This document shows, one piece after another, positions 53,467 to 64,000 of a DNA stretch of 64,000 bases (position 1 is the first letter of the stretch; every line of letters begins with the position of its first letter). Origin of the DNA: Paracyclopina nana (Eukaryota > Arthropoda > Copepoda > Cyclopoida > Cyclopettidae); NCBI GenBank assembly GCA_019096065.1, contig JAGUCH010000005.1, forward strand, positions 4,650,001-4,714,000, read 5' to 3'. The notes below the pieces were generated by a model. That model saw only the letters and a program-made list of their open reading frames with translations, did no database searches and had not been told where the DNA came from. Position numbers and translations under genes: made by a program.

Positions 53467-55122
53467 TCAAAATTCAAAATGCAATTTCTCTTCAGGATCC
53501 TTTTTTTTGGATTGCTGCACAACTTCTACTGCAAATGATTTGAAAACAGTCCCAGGGCAGGTTAAGCTCAATAGTGAAAGTCCAAAAATTTGAGAGCAGT
53601 TGCAATTCAAGACAACTTCTTCCTTGAAATCCAACAATTCAAGTTCCATGCTCATGATGTGCCACCTGAAATGAAAATTCTCAAAGTCAAGAATTATTCC
53701 TAGCATGACATCACAAACCTTTTTGGTGCTATGATGAATGCTCCAACAGAGATCAAAGTGTATGCGCAATCAATAGCAAATACCACACTGTAGAGTAGCC
53801 ACATAACAAGCAGTCCATTTGTCATTGGAGTTGATAAGTTAAGATTACATGTAGCAATAGACACTTCCTGTGAATCCTCATCAAACCCAAAGGTGATGAA
53901 GTAACAAAATGCTGAGCTTGGAAACAAATCTGATAGCAGAGGATTGGCCGTATTGGCATTTCGTGGATTCCATAAGACTTTAATAATGTTGGACATATTT
54001 TCATCCAGACAATAAAAAAGGAGATAGATGGACAATGCATCTTGCAGTAGGCAAATGGTCTCTAGAACTTGATAGGTCAATGAAAGGCGCCACAATCTGT
54101 TTTTTGATTCCAAGAATCGTCGTGCTACTTGATCAATTTTCATCTCATATGCTGCTTTGGGAAGCTTTTCCTGAAATTGCAGCATATAGGTATGTGAATG
54201 AAGAAAAGGAATTGTAATTCAGATTTCAGTTCAAAGTTTTTGGTGGATGAGAATCCCCATTTGATCTTTATCTGAATTGTGCAAAAAAAGCAGGTAAAAT
54301 AGAGGGTCATTCTTTGTTTGTGCTGGGCTTACTGCATGGTACGGCTGACTTTTTGACAAAATATGGGATCAGAATTAAGTAGAAATTGATGTAATTTACA
54401 TTGCTGTAATATGACTTCTGGTACCAAAAGACCAATTAAGAAAGGCCTTGACTTTGAAAATAACAATATCTGAAAATTTCAGCTTTCAGTATGCAGATAT
54501 GACCCTCATTTTGCAGAAAGTGAACCTTCAGAAGTTGCTTGTTTTCAGGTAAATTATTTCTATCTTTGATCTCATTTTTTCAAAGAAATGTTCAACAATC
54601 GGTTTTAATACTTAAACAGTTACCAATTTTTGAAGGTCCGATGAAAATCCAGCAAAAAAGTTCCCTTGCGCCATTTCCCACAGAGACAGAGAAACCATCT
54701 GAATGATTGCTGTGCACAATACATAATCCAAGACATGGTTGTAGTACCTGTAATATTTGGAATTAATTTTTAGCAAGGTTTTTGTAAAAAATCACAACTG
54801 TGTGTTGACTCAATAATGAAAGTATTCTTTAAAACATTACTTACCACATATCTGTGGCATAAGGGCCTTTTGGGAGTCCTTGATGATCAAGTCTTCTTAT
54901 GAGATGTCCATTTTGGCAATGTTTGTTGCACTCATCGACTTGAATTCCATTATGAGGTGGTGAACACGACAAATGTCCGTTTTGGAGCTCAGCAATTTTT
55001 AGATAAGCAAACACACCCAAAGTGAGCATCGACAAAAACTTTCCATGAAGCTGTATGAATTTGAATGCCTTACTCTTTGATGTGCTGTCTTTTTTAAAAA
55101 AAGACAAAAGATCGTTGAGCAT
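53467..55122 (-). CDS. divergent innexin-like gap-junction protein
   Basis: Four exons (55122-54845, 54747-54624, 54170-53719, 53665-53467) sum to 351 codons (350 aa), the usual innexin length. Four membrane segments are visible: near residues 25-50, about 100-120, about 165-190 and about 230-260. The first extracellular loop has cysteines in HLSC and DECNKHC and ends with YYNHVLDYV, the place of the innexin YYQWV signature. The second loop has DLFPSSAFCYFITFG and ATCNLNL, matching the FP-x-x-x-C-x-F-x-x-x-G and C-x-L-N pattern. Innexins form invertebrate gap junctions and hemichannels. The YYQWV motif is poorly kept, so it is a fast-evolving member. The stop lies 75 bp upstream of the AAA ATPase start, on the same strand. 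Confidence 0.75.
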
Positions 55123-56259
55123 TTTAAGGCACAATGAAACATACAGAGTTATCACTAGTGGCCTTGTTTTCTTTTTGACTACAAGCAGAACTGTTTAATT
55201 TGAAAAAAATAATTCATACAAATAATAGTCTATGGGCAAATTGTAAAAAATCATTTCATATCTAGCGAATTCAGATGTAGCACTGACAGTCCTGAAAATG
55301 TAATGGTAGTTACTTTTCATCCTCTAGGCTTAATCTGTGCAAAGCATCCAATTTGGTCATTTATTTCTTACAAATTCTGGCAACAACTGGCAACACTACT
55401 TCATCATCACAGCTTGCTAGAATATGGTTTAAATCAAGATTTTTGATTTACAGCAATGCTTGATGAATTTATTGATATGATTCATGCAATTCATTTAATA
55501 AAGTATTAGGCATTATTCATTAATTATGAGCTAAAAAATAAAAAATAAATGTGGAAGTTAACAGTCAAAATTAAAGTATCACTCAGCATGCTGAGAAGAA
55601 TTTGAAGTTGCGTCATACTGGAGAGCTTCCATTTACACCCTTGGGAATATGTAGCGAAGTAGTACAACAAGAAAATTAAGGCTTTGTTGCCAAAGTTGAG
55701 TTGTTCATGAGCCAAAAAAGACTATTTCCATTTATTAAATAACTTTCCAATTTTTGTAATTTCCTTAAAGCATCATATTTTTACAAAATGCAAATCTTAT
55801 AAAGCAATCATTTTTCATTATGTTCATATTAGTGCCTAGGATTGTCTCACATTTGCTATAATTCGGTCGAAATGGGACAGAAAGCTGGACTCACACCTAT
55901 GAAATAATCTCCTACATGAAAAAGGTAAGTACTATTTGTAGCATACTATACGTAGCCAGAAATGAATTATTTTTTGTGAATGTAATTATGAAAAAAAATT
56001 GCAATGTATATTAGTAGAATCTTACCTAACATTTGTATTAAAATGGCAACTTCAATCTTTTAATTGAGTTAGTTGTGCAATAATTTATCAAATCAATAAT
56101 TTGAAATGAGTAGAAGATAAGTTGATGATCAACAGTGGAGTCATCCTGTCGCAAAAAGTGTCGTTTGGATATCTCGCGAAATGAATATATTTTTCTAACT
56201 TTCTCAAAACATGGTAGTTTTATAAAGGCCTAAAACAATTCAATGATGACTGACAATTT
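55123..56259. other. AT-rich intergenic, nothing recognised
   Basis: About 1.1 kb upstream of the innexin-like gene without a supported open frame or repeat. The innexin promoter should be here. Confidence 0.4.
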
Positions 56260-56614
56260 CCAGCCTTGCCACCCGCCATTTCACGAATTTTAAAATCAGA
56301 GTTATCAACAGATTTTAAGGCTTCCGACCACCTTTTTGGCCCAAAACGACCACTTTTGCGACCACAATTTTTCAGACCATTTCAAAAACGACCACTTTCC
56401 CGACCACCTACCAAAAAACGGCATAAACTCACCGAATTCATGCATGAAATGTCTTTTTTTGCATCTACAAAGTCTTTTTAGGCAATGTTGCAGTAAAAAA
56501 TTAGTCACTTCTAAAAAATCTTCAATGAATTTGGAATAATTATTTTGGTGCCCAAGCACTGAGCCAAAAGTAGCATGATTCTTCTTAAGCTGTTGTTCAT
56601 CCAAGTGAAGCTTT
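56260..56614. repeat. repeat fragment related to the adjacent element
   Basis: The start (about 56263-56291, CCTTGCCACCCGCCATTTCA) is nearly repeated in direct orientation at about 56791-56819 inside the neighbouring inverted-repeat element. It is followed by several CGACCAC repeats (56325-56405). It may be the remains of an older copy. Confidence 0.45.
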
Positions 56615-58605
56615 GGCGGTGTAACCTTTCGCGCTACAACTCTACAAAATTGAGACGTTGCTTTTTTTCGCTAATAAGTGCCCAATTTATTGTTGCTCGG
56701 TGCATCACTAGTCCCATGGGATCGCCAAAACACCCAAGTTTTTTTCTCTGCGTGGCCGGGAAGTGCCCCGAAATCAAGGTTTTTTCCTGCCTTGCCATCC
56801 GCCATTTCGCGATTTTTATTATTTGTCGGATTTAATATTTTCCGTCAAATTGTCGCGCGCTCACTACGTACCGAAGCAGTGGCTGCTAGCTTTGCAGTAA
56901 AGTGGAAACGTGAGACGTGCCGTTGGAGACCTGGGCGTGGCCCAGACCCACCTTCAAACCCCTGGCCAAGTTCGCCTGGGCTGGCTCAAGGTTCTGGAGG
57001 ACAAGTATTTCTTCCTGGCCCCGCCCTCGGCTTCCTGGGCATACCTCAGCTTGGCTGCTAGCTTTGCAGTAAAGTGGAAACGTGAGACGTGCCGTTGGAG
57101 ACATGGGCGTGGCCCAGACACACCTTCAAACCCCTGGCCAAGTTCGCCTGGGCTGGCTCAAGGTTCTGGAGGACAAGCATTTCTTCCCGGCCCCGCCCTC
57201 GGCTTCCTGGGGATACCTCAGCTTGGCTGCCAGCTCTGCAGTAATGTGGAAACATGAGACGTGCCGTTGGAGACATGGGCGTGGCCCAGATCCACCTTCA
57301 AACCCCTAGCCAAGTTTGCCTGGGCTGGCTCAAGGTTCTGGAGGACAAGTATTTCTTCCCGGCCCCGCCCTCGGCTTCCTGGGCATACCTCAGCTTGGCT
57401 GCTAGCTTTGCAGTAAAGTGGAAATGTGAGACGTGCCGTTGGAGACCTGGGCGTGGCCCAGACCCACCTTCAAACCCCTGGCCAAGTTTGCCTGGGCTGG
57501 CTCAAGGTTCTGGAGGACAAGCATTTCTTCCCGGCCCCGCCCTCGGCTTCCTGGGGATACCTCAGCTTGGCTGCCAGCTCTGCAGTAATGTGGAAACATG
57601 AGACGTGCCGTTGGAGACATGGGCGTGGCCCAGATCCACCTTCAAACCCCTAGCCAAGTTTGCCTGGGCTGGCTCAAGGTTCTGGAGGACAAGTATTTCT
57701 TCCCGGCCCCGCCCTCGGCTTCCTGGGCATACCTCAGCTTGGCTGCTAGCTTTGCAGTAAAGTGAAAATGTGAGACGTGCCGTTGGAGACCTGGGCGTGG
57801 CCCAGACCCACCTTCAAACCCCTGGCCAAGTTTGCCTGGGCTGGCTCAAGGTTCTGGAGGACAAGCATTTCTTCCCGGCCCCGCCCTCGGCTTCCTGGGC
57901 ATACCTCAGCTTGGCTGCTAGCTTTGCAGTAAAGTGGAAACGTGAGACGTGCCGTTGGAGACCTGGGCGTGGCCCAGACCCACCTTCAAACCCCTGGCCA
58001 AGTTCGCCTGGGCTGGCTCAAGGTTCTGGAGGACAAGTATTTCTTCCTGGCCCCGCCCTCGGCTTCCTGGGCATACCTCAGCTTGGCTGCTAGCTTTGCA
58101 GTAAAGTGGAAACGTGAGACGTGCCGTTGGAGACATGGGCGTGGCCCAGACCCACCTTCAAACCCCTGGCCAAGTTTGCCTGGGCTGGCTCAAGGTTCTG
58201 GAGGACAAGCATTTCTTCCCGGCCCCGCCCTCGGCTTCCTGGGCATACCTCAGCTTGGCTGCTAGCTTTGCAGTAAAGTGGAAACGTGAGACGTGCCGTT
58301 GGAGAAAGAATCTTTAAGCATAAGTATATTGTGTCATTACAGCTTTTTATAAATAAACACTTGTCTTACTTGTCTTGGCCAAGTACTTGTCTTAAGCTAA
58401 CTAACTGAGTGAGATGTGCCAATTTGACGGAAAAATTAAAACTCTGTGATTAAAATAATTCGCAACGCTGAGAAAAAAACTTTGGCATTTTAGTGATCCC
58501 ATGGGACCAGTGATGCACCGAGCAACAAAAATTTGGGCACCTATTTGTGAAAAAAAGCCATGTGTCTCAATTTTGTAGAGTTGTAGCACGAAAGGTTACA
58601 CCGCC
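56615..58605. mobile_element. 2-kb element with about 250-bp inverted ends enclosing a satellite
   Basis: The left end begins GGCGGTGTAACCTTTCG and the right end (58605 inward) reads the same on the other strand. Similarity continues through CTACAACTCTACAAAATTGA, GTTGCTCGGTGCATCACT and GTCCCATGGGATC, and more weakly to about 56865 on the left and 58405 on the right. No transposase is present; the whole middle is the 172-bp tandem array. It looks like a non-autonomous TIR element whose core was filled by tandem amplification. A target-site duplication is not certain (CTTT on both sides is possible). Confidence 0.75.
56880..58305. repeat. 172-bp GC-rich satellite, about 8.3 copies
   Basis: Units repeat every 172 bp with high identity. 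Each contains CTTTGCAGTAAAGTGGAAAC, GTGCCGTTGGAGAC, GGCTCAAGGTTCTGGAGGAC and CCCGCCCTCGGCTTCCTGG. The array is strikingly GC-rich within AT-rich surroundings. Since 172 is not a multiple of three, the overlapping 72-115-codon frames change frame at each unit and are not genes. Variants alternate (GACCTGGG or GACATGGG, AAGTATTTC or AAGCATTTC), suggesting higher-order amplification. Confidence 0.96.
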
Positions 58606-58871
58606 TTTCTAATCTTCTATTTTTGCTTTGTCTTTGTGATCACAAATTTATTCATGCTGTGTGTAAATTATAAAAGGCTACAAACAATAATTGTATTGCT
58701 AACAGCACCTATCAGTGTTTCTGTCAAGTTTTGCTTTTTGGCAAGTTTAGCAAGAAATTGAACAATGCATAAATTTTGTTGAATTGAGCAGATAAAAGAT
58801 AATAGAGTGTTTTCAATTGTGTAATCAGCTTCTAGGGTAGTGTTTAGATAGTTGTTTTACTTTGCAGGAAA

Positions 58872-61189
58872 ATGGATTTTGCTTTTGAAAAGAAAACGAA
58901 AAAAGTTGGGAGCCTCAAAACACAGACAAAAAGAAAGCAGGAATCTAGTCAATTTGAGGCAACAAATTCTAAGAAAGAAAATGCTGTCACTGAGGATAGA
59001 AAAGTGCTCCTTATGTCAACTGCTATTGATGCCTTGATACAGTTAAGGGAAGAATTCTTGAGTGAAAACAAGAGGAACGCTGCCAAAGTGAAGCAAAATG
59101 AAAATACGCATCAAAAGCAGGAAGAAATAAGTCTGTGTGATGCCTTATCACTTGCATCGAATCAAGATACCGCTATTAATCAGTTTGAGTTAAGTCACAC
59201 ATCTGGCCATTGGGATGAAGACTTCACCTCAAGGGCAAAACTATGTGATAATCGGCCTAACCTTGACTACTCCACAATTGAAGGGCCTCAAGCCAGCCAT
59301 GATGGCAAAGAATGTTTTGTGACATCAACCCCCATCACTGAGGAAAATTCACTTGAACTGCTATTATCTCTAAAGAAAGTTTTTGATTCTGAAGGGCTTC
59401 AAGGTACAGCAAAGATTGCTGCTCAAATTCAAAGTCAAATTGGAGAATTCATTCCATTGAATGCCAGAACTCATTTCCATAGTTCAAAGGAAATTGATGT
59501 TGTGGCCCAGCATTACCTAAGGCATTACTGTCCCGGATTTGAAACATGCTCAGCCATTTCAACAAAAGCTGATGGAAATTGCTTGATGAATTGCATCTCT
59601 CTTGGTTTGAATAATTCGTACCATCAAACAAATGAAATGAGACTTCGAGCAGCATTGGAGTTTGCTCAAAACCATGATGCAATTGAATCGGAAGGACATT
59701 CAGCTGATGGAATTCAGGAGCTGTGGGCTATCACTGCCTTAGGTAAGAAATATATTAGGCTTCTGGCCTCTGTGCACCATGTTTGTCAATTGTTGGAATT
59801 GTTGGTCAATTAGCACATGAGGACAGTAGGGTTTTGTTGTATTACTCTGAGTATAGTATAAGAATATATATTTTTTCAGGTGGAGAAATGACAATGAAAG
59901 CCTTGCTTAACGACAAAGAACATTTAGACACGTTTGCCATATCTTCACTAGCTCGAGCTCTCTCAATTGAGATCAATGTTATTTTCCCCAACGTTGGCAG
60001 TGAAGAGCAAAGCCTAGGGATGTCAAAAAGCTTCAACAAGAATAATGTCAACAAATACAGTGTCACCATTTTATGGCACAATACAATGCTTGAGACTCAT
60101 CATGGTGTGCTACGAGGAGGATTCAATGCCAACCATTTCAGCTTTGTGGTTGGAGATGGACTGTACAGCAGTCCTTTCATCAAAGATTCTCTGTCTTCAA
60201 AGTTTGAGGCAATGCTGCTCCTGAGAAAAAGTAAAATTGAAAAGAAAGAATCAAAGAAGGTCACTGACAAACAGAATCCTATCAGTGTTCATGACATTAG
60301 CAGCAGTGTTGAGGATCAAAATTCGCCCATGAAAGAATCCCCTCTGTCACACCCATCAATTTCCTCTGCAAAAGAACTTGAAGCCAGCACTGGGGATCAT
60401 AAGTCTCAAGTGATTCAACCCCTTGACAAAAATCCAGATATAAGAAGTGGAGACTGCTGCCCGAAGCCCTCAAGTCTGCTATCAGATGAATCTGGCATTG
60501 AGGAATACCTTAACCAAGTCTGTAATGACGAGGATGAGGACAACTTGCTTGCAAATGAATCTTCTTGTAGTAAAGCTTCCAGCAAAGCTGAAGAGAGTTT
60601 GGTCCAAGGGATTGCAGAAACTGAGAAGAGAGAGCTGAAACAAATAGTGCCTGAAGAAACCACTTCTCTGATTGAAAATGGCATGTATGCAACAAACTTT
60701 CGCCCAGTGGATGAGGTTCTTAGAATATTGAGAGAGGAAAAAGTCCTGGAAAATCCACCCCTTGGAAATTGCACTGGCAAGGCATTTTCAATCAAAAATG
60801 ACTTGAATGCTGAGCGCCACAAACACGGCCTACGAATGAGGTTTTCGGAGAGCCATGGAGCTTTTGATGGGGGAAGACAGCTTATTCGAGTCTATGAAAA
60901 GATGGAAATTGAAGGACAGATCTTTGTGAAACCAAGCCGAAATTTGGATTTTAGAAAAGATGGAAGATACATCGATTTGAAGACTAAAGCCCCAATCCCT
61001 TTAAGTGAAACAAAAAATTTGATTGCTTTGAAGATGTATTACAATGCAAACAAGGCAAATGCTGGATTCAAAAGGAGAATTGCCATAGTTCTTCAAGCAC
61101 CACAAGAAGACTTGTTTCTTCTAAATCGATGTTGCTATGAGTACATTGGTGAGTGGAAGAAAAGAGTCCAACATGGAAACTCAAAGCAG
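58872..61189 (+). CDS. OTU-like cysteine protease domain protein, 3' end not seen
   Basis: Two exons (58872-59742, 59880-61189) join in phase to 727 codons and end at a good donor (CAG|GTATGC), so more exons should follow, possibly beyond the window. A splice acceptor right before the ATG suggests a 5' UTR intron. Exon 1 encodes a Lys/Gln-rich N-terminus and then TKADGNCLMNCISLGL, the Asp-Gly-Asn-Cys core of OTU peptidases. Exon 2 supplies the matching His in GFNANHFSFVVGDG after a LWHNTMLE segment, with spacing fitting an OTU fold (deubiquitinase class). An acidic Ser-rich linker follows, then a conserved-looking basic block (HKHGLRMRF to NRCCYEYIGEW) that I do not recognise. OTU domains occur both in host genes and in some transposons. 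Flanking satellites make a mobile or domesticated origin possible. Confidence 0.7.
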
Positions 61190-61419
61190 GTATGCAAAAA
61201 TTGTATTTTATATGATGGAAAGCAATTTTGGCATGTATAATTCAGTTTACCAATTTGTCTCAGTTCATATAACTACACATATATAAAAGTTCTGACGTTT
61301 TACTTTATCAAGTGACACACATTATAAAGTATTTTATAAGGTGTGTTGCTCCTCTGTTTGACCAGAGACCATGATATTGTCCAAGAAGTAAATCACATTG
61401 CAGAAAAAAGGGGGAAAAT

Positions 61420-61480
61420 GCCTTGTTTGGGGGTCGAACCCTGATCATCTGGATTAAGAGTCCGACGTTCTACTGATTCA
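61420..61480 (-). pseudogene. tRNA-Lys(CUU)-like relic
   Basis: On the minus strand the segment reads like the 3' three quarters of tRNA-Lys: CAGTAGAACGTCGGACTCTTAA (anticodon CTT in the loop), a T-arm GGGTTCGACCCCC with a good B box, and AAGGCA at the 3' end. The 5' acceptor half and most of the D arm are lost, and stems have mismatches. It is probably a tRNA pseudogene or the head of a tRNA-derived SINE. Confidence 0.5.
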
Positions 61481-61531
61481 TAAAGAATTTTGTTGGTAAA
61501 TTTTGTTTTAAGAATGACATTTGTGCTCGTC

Positions 61532-61557
61532 TACTAAGCTCAGCTCAGCTTAGTAGA
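61532..61557. repeat. short palindrome
   Basis: CTACTAAGCT and AGCTTAGTAG form a 10-bp perfect stem around a CAGCTC loop, just before the decamer repeat. It could form a small hairpin; its role is unknown. Confidence 0.75.
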
Positions 61558-61599
61558 AGGGTACATACTAAAAACCGCACCCTAAAGCATTATTCCGCA

Positions 61600-61670
61600 C
61601 CAAACCGCACCAAACCACACCAAACCGCACCAAACCGCACCAAACCGCACCATACTAAAAACCGCACCCA
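61600..61670. repeat. decamer repeat (CCGCACCAAA)n
   Basis: About six copies of a 10-bp unit CCGCACCAAA stand in tandem with one or two substitutions. The same CCGCACC core occurs once or twice in every unit of the following satellite, so the two are related. Confidence 0.9.
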
Positions 61671-61737
61671 AAAAAAAATTAATAATAAACTGAAGCTTGA
61701 TGCTTATAAAACTGAATGGCAACAATAGAAGTAAAAC

Positions 61738-64000
61738 AGAGGCCAAAAACGCGGCTACCGCACCCATAGAAGTAGAACAAGGCTATGATATGAAAATTAC
61801 TTTGAGGCATCTCATGGCCCAAAACCTGACTGGACCTCATGAGTTAGGTCCCAGAGAGTCCAAAACCAGTCCTAACTCAAAAACTTTACTACACGGTGCG
61901 GTACGCTAGAGGCCAAAAACGCGGCTGCTACCGCACCCATAGTAGTAAAACAAGGCTATGATGTAAAAATTACTTTGAGGCATCTCATGGTCCAAAACCT
62001 GACTGGACCTTATGAGTTAGGTCCCAGAGAGTCCAAAACCAGTCCTAACTCAAAAACTTTACTACACGGTGCGGTACGCTAGAGGCCAAAAACGCGGCTG
62101 CTACCGCACCCATAGTAGTAAAACAAGGCTATGATGTAAAAATTACTTTGAGGCATCTCATGGTCCAAAACCTGACTGGACCTCATGAGTTAGGTCCCAG
62201 AGAGTCCAAAACCAGTCCTAACTCAAAAACTTTACTACACGGTGCGGTACGCTAGAGGCCAAAAACGCGGCTGCTACCGCACCCATAGTAGTAAAACAAG
62301 GCTATGATGTAAAAATTACTTTGAGGCATCTCATGGTCCAAAACCTGACTGGACCTCATGAGTTAGGTCCCAGAGAGTCCAAAACCAGTCCTAACTCAAA
62401 AACTTTACTACACGGTGCGGTACGCTAGAGGTCAAAAACAGGGCAACCGCACCGAACCGCACCCATAGTAGTAAAACAAGGCTATGATGTAAAAATTACT
62501 TTGAGGCATCTCATGGTCCAAAACCTGACTGGACCTCATGAGTTAGGTCCCAGAGAGTCCAAAACCAGTCCTAACTCAAAAACTTTACTACACGGTGCGG
62601 TACGCTAGAGGCCAAAAACGCGGCTGCTACCGCACCCATAGTAGTAAAACAAGGCTATGATGTAAAAATTACTTTGAGGCATCTCATGGTCCAAAACCTG
62701 ACTGGACCTCATGAGTTAGGTCCCAGAGAGTCCAAAACCAGTCCTAACTCAAAAACTTTACTACACGGTGCGGTACGCTAGAGGTCAAAAACAGGGCTAC
62801 CGCACCGAACCGCACCCATAGTAGTAAAAAAAGGCTTTTGGGTAAACATTACTTTGAGACATCTGATGGTCCAAAACCTGACTGGACCTTATGAGTTAGG
62901 TCCCAGAGAGTCCAAAACCAGTCCTAACTCAAAAACTTTACTACACGGTGCGGTACGCTAGAGGCCAAAAATGCGGCTACCGCATCCATAGTAGTAAAAC
63001 AAGGCTACAATGTGAAAATTACTTTGAGGCATCTCATGGCCCAAAAGCAGATTGGACCTCATGAGTTAGGTCCCAGAGAGTCCAGAACCAGTCATAACTC
63101 AAAAACTTTACTACACAGTGCGGTACGCTAGAGGCCAAAAACGCGGCTACCGCATCCATAGTAGTAAAACAAGGCTACAATGTGAAAATTACTTTGAGAC
63201 ATCTGATGGTCCAAAACCTCACTGGACCTCATGAGTTAGGTCCCAGAGAGTCCAAAACTAGTCCTAACTCAAAAACTTTACTAAACGGTGCGGTACGCTA
63301 GAGGCCAAAAACGCGGCTGCTACCGCACCCATTGTAGTAAAAAAAAGGTTTTTGGGTAATAATTACTTTGAGGCATCTCATGGCCCAAAAGCTGATTGGA
63401 CCTCATGAGTTAGGTCCCAGAGAGTCCAAAAGCAGCCCTAACTCAAAAACTTTACTACACGGTGCGGTACGCTAGAGGCCAAAAACGCGGCTGCTACCGC
63501 ATCCATAGTAGTAAAACAAGGCTACAATGTGAAAATTACTTTGAGGCATCTCATGGCCCAAAAGCTGATTGGACCTCATGAGTTAGGTCACAGAGAGTCC
63601 AGAACCAGTCCTAACTCAAAAACTTTACTACACGGTGCGGTACGCTAGAGGCCAAAAACGCAGCTACCGCATCCATAGTAGTAAAACAAGGCTACAATGT
63701 GAAAATTACTTTGAGACATCTGATGGTCCAAAACCTGACTGGACCTCATGAGTTAGGTCCCAGAGAGTCCAAAACCAGTCCTAACTCAAAAACTTTACTA
63801 CACGGTGCGGTACGCTAGAGGCCAAAAACGCGGCTGCTACCGCATCCATAGTAGTAAAACAAGGCTACAATGTGAAAATTACTTTGAGGCATCTCATGGC
63901 CCAAAAGCTGATTGGACCTCATGAGTTAGGTCCCAGAGAGTCCAGAACCAGTCCTAACTCAAAAACTTTACTACACGGTGAAGTGCTACTGCACCGAAAG
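61738..64000. repeat. 172-180-bp satellite, about 13 copies, running off the window
   Basis: Units share GAGGCCAAAAACGCGGCT, ACTTTGAGGCATCTCATGG, CATGAGTTAGGTCCCAGAGA and CTACACGGTGCGGTACGCTA. Spacing is about 173 bp, rising to about 180 bp in units with an extra CCGCACCGAA next to the CCGCACCC core. Later units are more diverged. No coding frame of note runs through it. It reaches the last base, so its full size is unknown. Confidence 0.96.

Noticed and set aside
56886-58317. Repeated 72-115-codon frames with MRRAVGD-type starts
   Set aside because: Unit length 172 is not divisible by three, so the frame shifts at every unit; no stable protein repeat can be encoded.

Overview
The window is nuclear DNA of an invertebrate animal. 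Genes are split by short introns (mostly 50-75 nt, GT-AG). They include an innexin-like channel, a receptor guanylate cyclase and a NURF301-type BPTF with two PHD fingers before the bromodomain. An arthropod fits best; a crustacean is only a guess.

Layout. 1-11.6 kb is gene-poor; it holds a near-perfect 66-bp foldback (3082-3234) and an AT-rich segment bounded by 12-bp inverted repeats (7939-9174). An intronless vasohibin-type tubulin carboxypeptidase (11690-12520, +) converges on a complete seven-exon BPTF/NURF301 gene (22094-12890, -, 2741 aa). Next come an SLC49A3-like MFS transporter (24790-26320, +), converging on a receptor guanylate cyclase (31202-26454, -); TDRD3 (33791-31668, -); a TSPAN13/31-type tetraspanin with three alternative last exons (34614-36032, +); a small unknown secreted protein (36739-36240, -); a phospholipase D of the plant C2-HKD type (41613-37670, -, 841 aa); and a B-type metallocarboxypeptidase (48187-44835, -).

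From about 49 kb the sequence becomes rich in repeats. An AAA ATPase gene with a decayed 3' end (53392-about 49360, -) carries a roughly 314-bp satellite inside the intron that splits its P-loop glycine codon. A divergent innexin (55122-53467, -) follows. A 2-kb element with long inverted ends (56615-58605) encloses a 172-bp GC-rich satellite. A two-exon OTU-protease-like gene (58872-61189, +, 3' end unseen) is followed by a tRNA-Lys-like relic, a decamer repeat and a third satellite of 172-180-bp units that runs off the window end.

The genes do not form one pathway; this is ordinary eukaryotic gene order. The observations most worth following up are the plant-type phospholipase D, the three interchangeable tetraspanin C-termini, the unknown secreted repeat peptide, and the satellites (one with a CTCF-like motif in every unit). 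Exon boundaries were set by hand from splice consensus and reading-frame continuity. For most genes the exon lengths sum to whole codons; no transcript evidence was available.
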